Positions 1-7,040 of a DNA stretch of 11,064 bases are shown in pieces. The stretch spans positions 1-11,064 of the forward strand of contig JADGIZ010000619.1 of the NCBI GenBank assembly GCA_027604665.1, in the 5' to 3' direction. Each line of letters starts with the position of its first letter. Positions within the stretch are counted from its first letter, which is position 1. Origin of the DNA: Polyrhizophydium stewartii (Eukaryota; Chytridiomycota; Chytridiomycetes; Rhizophydiales). Both the position numbers and the translations under genes were made by a program. Below the pieces are notes generated by a model. It saw nothing but the letters and a program-made list of their open reading frames with translations, was not told the origin of the DNA and did not search any database.

Positions 1-22
1 CACACACACACACGCACACACG
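1..22. repeat. (CA)n microsatellite, interrupted
   Basis: An imperfect CA dinucleotide run with CACG interruptions, reaching the left edge. It lies inside SPAG6 intron 1, so its real length is unknown. Confidence 0.85.
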
Positions 23-39
23 CAAAGCACGGCACGCAC
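1..39 (-). other. Start of SPAG6 intron 1, cut by the window edge
   Basis: The intron begins with GTGCGT at 39-34 (minus strand) and runs into a CA/GT dinucleotide stretch that reaches the left edge. The acceptor is outside the window. Confidence 0.8.
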
Positions 40-348
40 ATTCTGCTCGCTGAGCGAAAAGACGAGCTGCGGCAGAATATCTGACTCGACGACGGCCTCT
101 GCGAGCTCCTCGTTGTAGTTGGCGAGGCGGCCGAGGGCGAGGGCCGCGGCCTGCTGGATCGCGGGGATGCTGTCGAGCAGCAGCGGCCGCAGCAGCGACA
201 TGACACCCGCGCTCTGCAGCGCATCGATGTTGCTCTCGCGCGATGCGAGGTCGGCGACCGTCTGGACAAACAGCAGGCGCTCCTTCTGGTACTTTTCAAA
301 GACCGACAGCACCGCCCGCGCGCTCGTCACGGGGGCGTTGGATGCCAT
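40..348 (-). CDS. SPAG6: SPAG6/PF16 central-pair armadillo protein, first exon (partial gene)
   Basis: This exon codes the first 103 residues of the armadillo-repeat protein SPAG6 (PF16 in Chlamydomonas), which in other organisms sits on the C1 microtubule of the flagellar central pair and is needed for motility. The product closely follows animal SPAG6 as I remember it: VFEKYQKERLLFVQ, then GVMSLLRPLLLDSIPAIQQ, then ALALGRLANYNEELAEAVV and ILPQLVFSLSEQN. The first armadillo-like helices are visible from about residue 35. The ATG at 348-346 has G at -3 and G at +4 and gives the expected family N-terminus. The exon ends in phase 0 at a GTGCGT donor (39-34), just after the EQN that precedes RFYKK in the animal protein. 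About 400 further residues should lie left of the window. It implies an organism with motile flagellated cells. Confidence 0.93.
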
Positions 349-630
349 TGCGCGGTCGCTGCCGGGTGGGGGATGGGTGCGTGCGCGTGTGTGCGAGGGA
401 TGCGGATCGACAGCAAGAGGCGTTTGGCGGCTGCCCGATCGCTGCGCTCGGCTCGGGCTGCGTGGAGATTGCGCGGATGCGGGTCGGCGGCTCGCGCGGG
501 TCGTCGCTTTTCAAAAGTCGCCTTTTGGCAGCGCGTTGGGAGCACGCAAGATGGACAAAGATTGCGCAGGACATGCTCTCCCGCATTCGTTTCTGGCGCT
601 TCATATTCCACGATATCCACCCAGCCGCCA
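349..630 (-). promoter_or_regulatory. Intergenic stretch: Sec3 3' end and SPAG6 5' region
   Basis: These 282 bases lie between the Sec3 stop and the SPAG6 start, both on the minus strand, so they must hold the Sec3 3' UTR and polyadenylation region and the SPAG6 promoter and 5' UTR. I see no AATAAA on the minus strand and no clear TATA box. A near-perfect palindrome (CTTTTCAAAAG, 507-517) stands out. The 50 bases before the SPAG6 ATG are CA/C-rich on the sense strand. Frames open here on either strand look like chance in GC-rich DNA. Confidence 0.6.
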
Positions 631-3600
631 TCAGTGGTCGCGCGCCAGCTCCGAGAAGAAGCCCAGCAGCTCGTCCTGCGCCGCCGCCATCGCCGCGGGC
701 ATCGTCGCGACCAGTGTCAGCCGATCGCTCACCATCCAGGCTAGCACACGCAGCCATGCCCACCATTGTGAAGTCGAGTCTGACCGAGACCTCGGGATAG
801 CACTTTGCAATGAGCTCCTCATACCGGCGCAGCTGCCGCGTAAACTCCTCCTGGATGCCGCGCCAGACAACCTGCAGCAGGCCCTCTTCCTCCGTAAAGT
901 GCTTGTCGACGCGCTTATATAGCGCCTCGAGGCTCTTCTTGACCTCTTTGCCGGGGTACTTGCGAATAATGTCCTTGAGCGCTGACTTGCTGTACTGGAT
1001 GTGGAACGAGACCTCCTCGGCGGGACCTGTCTTGAGCAGGCCCTCGATGCCCTCAAAGAACTCCTGATACAGCATTTGAGAGCATGAGCGCTCGCGGACG
1101 GGGTACCAATACCAGCAGCTGCGAAGCCAGCTGTGCCTACCAGCAGCTTTCCGAGCGGCTTGCGGATCACAACTTTGCAGTATGCCTCCATGTTGACGTC
1201 GTAGAGCACCTTGGCCTGCTTGACCGAGCTCTCGAGCCCCGGCACCTTGCGCGCGCGCACTTCGGCGTAAAAGTGGTGCATGTTTTCTAAATGCGGCGAT
1301 TAAACACCAGGATGCCGTCGTCAGCCTCACTGTTCGTGAGCCAACTGCCAGATTTGCAGATGCCGTGCGGCAGCACTCACCGACGTTGAGGATATGAATG
1401 TTCAAAAAGTCCTTTTCGTCGCTCGCTGCCTTGGGATCGTTTCCGGCCTGCTGCGCAACGGCCTCGAGAGTCTCAAACATGCTTTTGATGATGCGCGAAT
1501 ACGCCTTGTCGACGGTCTTGCGCGCAACGCCGTCCCAGTTGGACAGCATCATCTCCATACGATCGACAAATCTCTGCGAGCACATCAAGCTGGCGTCAGT
1601 AGCATGCGGGCCATCGAGGTCACGAGCATGCCTGAATGCGCACCGGAAACGTCTTGATGAACGGCAAAATGCCGCCGCGCTTGCGCAGCGTGACCTTTGT
1701 TTCCTCAATGGCCTTGATCTGGTCGACCTGCACTCCCGAATGTCAGCGCCAAGCTTCGATTCGCATCTGACAAGCGAGGCCCACGGACCACAAACTTCTC
1801 AAAGATCGTCGAGGCGCGCTTCTGTAGGCTCTCGAGCAGATTGATGACAAACGCGTGCGACGTGTTGGCATACTCTTTCGAGTAGAACTCAATGTGCACC
1901 ATCATGCCGACCGAGTACGACTGGTCGTGGCGCAGGCCGCTCTCGACGGTCGCCAGCAGCTGCTCGCGCACTTCCTCGAATATACCCTCCATCATCTCCC
2001 TGCAATCAATCCAGATCAGCGTGCGACATCCGGATCGAGCTGCCTGTCGCAGGGGCCGACTTACTGGACACGTTTCTGAGCCTTCGGGTCCTTGATTGGC
2101 TCGCGTGGCCGTCCGAGGTCGTCCTGCCACGACTGCAACGACATTGGCCCGCTGGGGCTCATGGGCTCTTCCTCGACCGCCGACGACACCAAACTGCCCG
2201 AGCCCATGCCCTTGACGCCTTTGGTGATGCTGAACAAGTCAATGATGAAGTTCTGCTCGCGCACCATGATATGCACCATCTTGAGCAAGGCGTGTCCGAC
2301 GGCCTGTACGCAGCCTCGTCAGCAATCGCAAGACAGAGAGCGCCAAGCAGGGACATGGCCAGACTCGCCTCGTCGGGCGTCATGCGCTCCTCGGGGCTCA
2401 GATCCATGCTGGCCATGCTTCCGGCGATCGACGAGTTCTTGAGGCTGCCAAGGTCGTACCGCGACGGCTTGCCTTCGTCGTCGTCGCCCGTCGCAATCGA
2501 GGACGCATCGTCGCTGCGGGCAGTCTTTTTGCGGTACGGCCGCCAGCTCTCGAGCTTCTGCTTGATGCCTGTGCTGCCGGGTCCGCCGCTGGTACCACCG
2601 CCGCTCGACAAGGTGCCACTGCGCTCGCCCGTGAGGTTGGACGTGCCCGAGCGGATGGCCGACTTGATTGCGTTGCTGGCTGCGGACGACACCGACACGC
2701 CCTGTCCAACAAACACTGCGTTCGTGCATCACGGCTGGTGTCAGCTCCCGATGCCTTGGATCGCTGCCGCACTTCAGATGCGAGCAGGTGAATACCAAAG
2801 TCGAGTTCATCCTGTGCGGCCTTGCGCTGCGTGTGCTGGGTCTTGAGCACCTCGATGAACTCCTGGATCTCGCGTCTGTATGGCCGCACAATCTCGCGCA
2901 CATACGTCTGCTCGCGTGAACAGCCCAGCTCTTCGGTCAGATTCGAGTGCATGCGCATGTGCGTTGCCGGAGGCACAAACCATCTGCAGCTCGTGATGCC
3001 CGCGCGCATCGATATCCTTGAGCCACCGCAGCAGGTTGCGGAACTTGAAGAGCTTCTGCTCGATGCTCTCGTGGGCATACAACTTGAGCGATCCCTTTTG
3101 CGACGCACGGCTCTTGTCCTGCATGTACATCTCGGCCTTGCAACACCAAGTTCCCGCAAACATAAACGCACACACGCAAAGGCAATGAGCCATTCACAAC
3201 ACAGAAATCCATCACCACACACACACCTTGCACCCGCCAGCTCACCTGCTTCTGAAAGTAGTCCGACAGGAACTCGCACAGCCGCTTGGCAAACGCATTC
3301 GCGTACCCCTGCAGCAGGGCCTTGCGCTCCTTGATGGCCGCCATATCGCCGTAGTCCGGGAACTTTGCCTGAATGATATCCATGAGCTTGGTGATGGCCA
3401 TCTCGCACTCGTTGACGCCGTTCGGGTCATCGAGGGGCTCGTTCTTGAGGACCTCAAGCGCGTACCCGGGCATGCGCAGGCTTCCGAGGAGCTTCTCGAT
3501 CGAAGAGAGCAGCAGGCGCTGGTTGGTCGACATGACCTGCATGCCCTTGTTCTGGGTCTCGATTTGGTGGACGTCCTGGCCCATGGACTGTTGAGGCCGT

Positions 3601-5260
3601 CACGCAGTGTACACCAGCATGTGCGCGTGCGCGCGTGTGCGCGTATGTGTCGTTAGCAAGGACTTTGCATGCAAGATGCCATCGAGATCACGAGCCAGAC
3701 GCACGTCCAGCAGCGAGGTGTAGTGCGAGAGCCAGTCGTCGATCTGCGACAGCTCGCTCAGGGCCTGTTCGATCTCGTTGACAACAATGTTGGCCTGCGT
3801 CTCGCTCTGGATAATGTCGTGAACATTGGCCTGCAGATCGCCACAAGCCGTCAGCCCTCGCGCCATGCAGTAGAAGCCAAGAGGCCCCGATCGTCATTGC
3901 GCATATAGATCGCTCACCGCCTCGAGCGCCTGCAGCTCCGAAAGCAGCCGCTCTTCAAGTGCAGCCGCGTCGCCGTTGGCCTGCCACTCAAAGTCGCTGA
4001 GCACCAGCCCGAGATCGATCTGTAGCATGGCGTCCATGGCAGCAGCAACTGCAGCAAAAGTTGGGTCAGAAGCAGTGAGCTTGATCATCAAGCGCAGGCT
4101 CGACAGCAAGAGGCACCCACTCTCGCCGTCCTGAGCGTCTGGCGCATCGGCTTCGATCTCGTCCAGCTCGCGAGACGCGGCAAGCGACTGCGACTTGGTG
4201 GTTGCCTCGCGTCCGACAACATCCTGCTTTGGTGCATCTGCAAGAGAGAAAGTCAGATCATTGGCGCTGATCGAGCCAAGATTGCACGGCATGGAGGGCA
4301 CACGCGCACCGTCCGAGGCCTCCTCCTCGATGTTGATGAGCTTGGGCATGCGCTTTGTGTGCGTGCGGCACAGCTGCCCCCCAAAACGAGTGTCAGCGCG
4401 ACCGGCATGACCTGCGGCTCAGACTGCACATGGTATGCACCTTGACGAGCGTCTCGAGAAACTTGTTCTTGCGCTGCAGATCCTCGAACGTCCAGCGGTA
4501 GATCTTGCCGAGGTTGACGAGCACCTGGCCCTCCTGCTGCATGCCGGCGTGCGAGTCCATGCGCACACGCATCAGCACGCAAGCAGAGAGATGCAATCGA
4601 GATGGCACATGGCAATCGCGGCGCACTTCGCAGTTCTCGATGGACCGGATCTCGTCGAGGCCCCAGTACTTGACGATCGAGAGGCTGCCAAAGCGCTCCT
4701 GCTTGACCTTGGACAGGCGCAGCTTGGTGCCCTTCTTGACTGGGCACGGGCAGTGCGCCGAGGTATCCGGGGCGACGGTCAGCAGAGACATGCCGTGCGC
4801 CACCAGGCAGACTGCGGCGCCCGTGGCGGGTGCGTGCATCTGGCGCCGCCGCATCTGACAACACGGCGACAAACACGCCCGAGTCGACCTGACCACACGA
4901 CGGTGGCCGCAACAGGGCAAACGCATGCCCGCCCGCTCAGCATCCCCTCCACGCACTTGAGAGGCAGATGATCCGCTGCTTGAGCTTCCCCTTGCCCGCG
5001 CCGCCCTTGTCGTCGTCATCGTCGTCATCGTCGTCGTCCTTGCTCTGGAACGAGACCTTGAGCAGATCCTTGACGCCGCGGCTCTCGCGCTCCTCGCTGA
5101 CGCGCGCGTGCAGCAGCAGCTTGCCGCCGCCGCCCGTCGGCCCGTCCGTGTCGTGCGACGCGCCGCCGCTGCCGCCCGCGCCGCCCGTCTCGTCAAACAG
5201 CTGCTGGATGAGCTGCTTGCGCAGCTGCTCGTCTGCCGCTGCTGCTGCCGCCGCCGACAT
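631..5260 (-). CDS. SEC3: Exocyst complex component Sec3 (EXOC1), 18 exons, 1041 aa
   Basis: Sec3 is the exocyst subunit that binds PI(4,5)P2 and Rho-type GTPases at the plasma membrane and helps tether secretory vesicles before SNARE fusion. The spliced product has an N-terminal PH-like lipid-binding domain (about residues 45-175, with KKGTKLRLSKVKQERFGSLS and GKIYRWTFEDLQRKNKFLE). A coiled-coil region follows (about 215-345, with ANVHDIIQSETQANIVVNE), then a long Sec3 C-terminal domain, interrupted by a Ser/Gly-rich linker at about 521-636. The C-terminus is clearest: PGKEVKKSLEALYKRVDKH, EEEGLLQVVW and final SELARDH align gap-free with animal EXOC1. Animal EXOC1 has about 890 residues; the excess here is mostly linker and N-terminal low complexity. 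The chosen ATG (5260-5258) has A at -3. An in-frame ATG at 5332-5330 would add 24 residues but has a weak context. The stop is 633-631. Fusion to NOSIP is ruled out by the NOSIP stop at 5425-5423. Confidence 0.93.
2304..2368 (-). other. GC-AG intron in Sec3 (intron 11)
   Basis: This 65-base intron starts with GCGAGT rather than GT and ends at GTACAG. A CTGAC motif lies about 20 bases before the acceptor. The GC donor is the only choice I found that keeps phase 0 and joins MTPDE to AVGHALLKMVHIM. The nearby GT at 2364-2363 has the wrong phase for this acceptor, and the phase-matching acceptor would lie too close to the branch-like motif. Confidence 0.75.
4740..4956 (-). other. Sec3 intron 1, unusually long (217 bases)
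   Basis: The donor is GTGCGT at 4956-4951 and the acceptor GCCCAG ends at 4740. The join is phase 1 and gives CLS-I-KKGTK. Other Sec3 introns are 61-117 bases. A small extra exon inside cannot be excluded from sequence alone. Confidence 0.7.
5009..5038 (-). repeat. GAC/GAT trinucleotide tract coding ten aspartates in Sec3
   Basis: Ten consecutive Asp codons (mostly GAC, with GAT at two places) code residues 75-84 of Sec3. They are followed directly by a Lys/Gly stretch (KGGAGKGKLK). The tract is a coding trinucleotide repeat of the same GAC type as the one in NOSIP intron 1. Confidence 0.95.
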
Positions 5261-5422
5261 GCTTGCGCGGCCGCCGAGGGTGTTCGAATTTTGGGGTGAA
5301 AGCACGCCCAGATCTGGCTCGGCGATGCACATGGACGGACACAAGCCCACGTACGCACACACAAGTCCGCAGAAACTATTTGCATCTGCAAAGCGGCAGG
5401 CGATGTTTTGGAGGGTGCTTTA
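5261..5422 (-). promoter_or_regulatory. Sec3-NOSIP spacer: NOSIP 3' end and Sec3 promoter
   Basis: Only 162 bases separate the NOSIP stop from the Sec3 start on the same strand, so the terminator of one and the promoter of the other must be nearly superimposed. I see no TATA box or canonical AATAAA on the sense strand. An in-frame ATG at 5332-5330 lies here, in a poor context (T at -3). Confidence 0.55.
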
Positions 5423-7040
5423 CTAGTTGAACGCCGGCCCCGACTTGGTCGCCACGGCCTTGCCCGCGCTCGAGAAGCCGGTTCCCTCGACATCCAGCGT
5501 GATGATATCCTTGTCGCGGCACTTTGCATCGCAAAGCATGCACTTTTGGGACGTCTTGACAAACTTGCCGCAGCACGTGCGGCAAAAAGCGTGGCCGCAG
5601 CCTCTGAGAACTGCGGGGGGGGGGTGCATGCGCGTGCATTGTGAGCCAGATTCGTGCGGGATAGGGGCAGGGGAGCACCAGCGACGAGGCTCGAGGTGTC
5701 AGATTGCGATGCGGATGATGCGTGTGTGGGCTGAATGCATCGTACACTGCCACACGCACCGACAATCTTGATGCCGTTTCGCAGGGTGGTGAGACACGAC
5801 GGGCAGTGCTTGACGCCCTGCACATCGAGATCCTGTCCCGACGCAGCCTCGGCGGATTTGGACGCCGGCGGCGTGCTGAACACGACCGAGACGAGTTTCT
5901 TGATGCTGCAAACCAGCCGTCGCGGGCCAGCAGAACGGCAAGGCGATCCCAGCTGTCAGATCGATTGTGCAGATCGCCGCGAGGTGGCTGAGCGCACACG
6001 CCAGACAACAAAGTGTGCGGGAAAGATATAGAGCGAGTTTGAGGGAAACAAAGCGGATTCACGAACCTGACGGGATGCGGATTGACCGCGGCCGTGCACT
6101 GCGGCTCCTGCTTTTCGACCTTGGGCGCCGTCGGCGCTGCTTCCGGGGTGAGTGTCGGCTTGGTGCACATACAACCCCCCGCGCGCGTGCGTGCGTGCGA
6201 CATCCAGCACCCAATGCGCAACGGTGGATCACTCTGTCAGCCTTTCCTCCCAGAACATCGGCACGCCCATCGTGTGCGACGGCCGGCGCGCTCGTCACAC
6301 ACCAGCCAGAAACTGGGCAGAACAGGCCCGCTCGGCGCATCGCTCTTGCTTCCGCTGCTGCTGCCGGCAGCAGCAACATGCGCCAGTGGGTCGGTCTCGC
6401 TCTTCTTGAACTCTTCGATCTTGCGGGCCTTTTCGAGCTCGGACTTGGCGGCATCTGACGCCTGCGCAGAGCGAGAAGGATGAGCACCGAGGCGGGCACC
6501 GAGACGTAATGAGAAGGGTGAGAGGCGGACGAAGCGGTGTGGGCACGACAGCCGCGGGTCAGAGACGCACCTTGGCCGACGAGTCAAACGCCTGGGCCGC
6601 CTGCAAGTCCCGCTGGATCTGCTTCTTTTGCGACAGGATGCTGTTGAGGATGCACTCCTGCCGCCGCCGTCGTTGTCGTCGTTGTCGTCGTCGTCGTTGT
6701 CGTCGTCGCAGCCGTCGTCGTCGTCGTCGCAGCCGTCGTCGTCCACACCCGAACAGAGTCAGCACCACACGCACGCCAGCGCATACGCCAGCACCGCCCC
6801 GCGCCCCGCGCACACCAGCACACACCAGCGCACGCCAGCGCACGCACGCACCTTGCAGTACAGGTGGCCCTGCGTGCAGCACACGGGATGCACGGCCGCC
6901 CGCAGACACAGCATGCAGGCGTCAAAGTCGCGCATGCTGTCGCGCCCGAGACGCTGCCGCTGCGTGCCGTAGTCAAGCTTGGACCGCTCTGCGCTCGTGA
7001 AGAACGGCAGCGCCGTGTTGTTCTTGGAGTGGCGCGGCAT
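5423..7040 (-). CDS. NOSIP: NOSIP-family RING/U-box ubiquitin ligase, 6 exons, 286 aa
   Basis: The spliced product matches the nitric oxide synthase-interacting protein family, nuclear E3-ligase-like proteins that also occur in spliceosomes. It starts MPRHSKNNTA and has the family's YGTQ motif at 24-27. The first zinc-binding half lies at 42-65 (CMLC, then CCTQGHLYCKEC), followed by a Gln/Lys-rich helix (SILSQKKQIQRDLQAAQ) and a Ser/Ala linker. The hallmark VLPSFWLPTLTPEA is at about 138-151. A C-terminal RING has C210, C213, C229, H231, C234, C237, C248 and C251, a full C3HC4 set, and the end is DKDIITLDVEGTGFSSAGK. Animal NOSIP has about 300 residues, so this copy looks complete. Animal copies lack many of these cysteines, whereas here both zinc sites look intact, as I recall for plant members. 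The start is ATG 7040-7038 and the stop TAG 5425-5423. Confidence 0.93.
5615..5624. repeat. G10/C10 homopolymer at the NOSIP intron 5 acceptor
   Basis: Ten consecutive G on the plus strand, read as C10 on the sense strand, form the pyrimidine tract just before the GCAG acceptor of NOSIP intron 5 (CAG at 5613-5611). Confidence 0.9.
6661..6743. repeat. Imperfect (GTC)n/(GAC)n trinucleotide tract in NOSIP intron 1
   Basis: About 80 bases of GTC/GTT/GCA-type triplets on the plus strand (GACGAC with GGC and AAC interruptions on the sense strand). The tract sits directly against the 3' splice site of NOSIP intron 1, whose CAG is at 6660-6658. No ordinary polypyrimidine tract can exist there on the sense strand, because the tract is purine-rich. 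Confidence 0.9.
6767..6850. repeat. Decamer-like CACRCCAGCR minisatellite at the NOSIP intron 1 donor
   Basis: Imperfect ten-base units are clearest at 6811-6820, 6821-6830 and 6831-6840 (CACACCAGCA, CACACCAGCG, CACGCCAGCG), with more degenerate copies toward 6767. On the sense strand the copies follow the true donor and repeatedly regenerate GTGCG or GTGTG, so several donor-like sites stand in a row. Confidence 0.75.

Larger units (their letters stand above)
4441..5140 (-). other. Sec3 PIP2-binding PH-like domain (exons 1-3)
   Basis: The spliced residues from about 42 to 171 form the lipid-binding domain. The strands KLLLHARVSEE, KQRIICLSI and KLRLSKVK are followed by SIVKYWGLDEIRSIE and the closing helix RWTFEDLQRKNKFLETLVK. 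The strand KQRIICLS is cut by intron 1 in phase 1 and resumes as IKKGTKL. A ten-aspartate insert lies in the loop before KQRII. The family role in PI(4,5)P2 binding is established knowledge; that the insert affects it is speculation. Confidence 0.8.
631..5260 (-). other. Sec3 exon map (manual splice model)
   Basis: Exons in transcript order are 5260-4957, 4739-4627, 4536-4441, 4373-4310, 4237-4121, 4048-3918, 3830-3705, 3587-3246, 3136-2981, 2907-2796, 2715-2369, 2303-2065, 1999-1789, 1727-1644, 1573-1381, 1286-1141, 1063-764 and 675-631. The lengths sum to 3126 bases, which is 1042 codons including the stop, with frame kept at every join. The introns are 61-117 bases except the first, at 217. 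Most joins are supported by gap-free alignment to remembered animal Sec3 across the junction. Less certain are the acceptor at 3137 (AAG, or CAG six codons later, with the exon then ending at 3118), the tandem acceptor near 4534-4539, and the donor near 4309 (GTGCGC, or GTGTGC six bases on). Confidence 0.82.
5423..7040 (-). other. NOSIP exon map (manual splice model)
   Basis: Exons in transcript order are 7040-6852, 6657-6571, 6461-6303, 6158-6067, 5905-5760 and 5610-5423. They sum to 861 bases, which is 287 codons with the stop. The introns are 194, 109, 144, 161 and 149 bases, longer than those of Sec3. Donors are GTGCGT three times, GTGTGT and GTTCGT. The acceptor at 6159 is AAG rather than CAG, but it gives the exact family junction SFWL-PTLTPE. 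Confidence 0.85.

Noticed and set aside
296..1708. A 470-codon minus-strand frame across Sec3 exons and the intergenic region
   Set aside because: It reads through several Sec3 introns and past the true stop. Only the parts within 764-1063 and 1381-1573 are real coding sequence.
5330..5332. Upstream in-frame ATG for Sec3
   Set aside because: It would add 24 residues with no family match, has T at -3, and lies in a region needed as promoter and 5' UTR. The ATG at 5260 has A at -3.
4393..5883. A long minus-strand open frame that joins NOSIP and Sec3 pieces
   Set aside because: It contains real fragments of both genes only because introns happen to be open. NOSIP ends at 5423 in its true frame and Sec3 starts at 5260.
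6237..6746. Asp-rich minus-strand frame reading through the GAC repeat into NOSIP exons 2 and 3
   Set aside because: It is an intron repeat read as protein. The splice signals and NOSIP alignment place 6658-6851 as an intron.
6661..6850. CRISPR-like repeat array
   Set aside because: The units are contiguous triplets or decamers with no spacers, and they lie in a spliceosomal intron of a eukaryotic gene.
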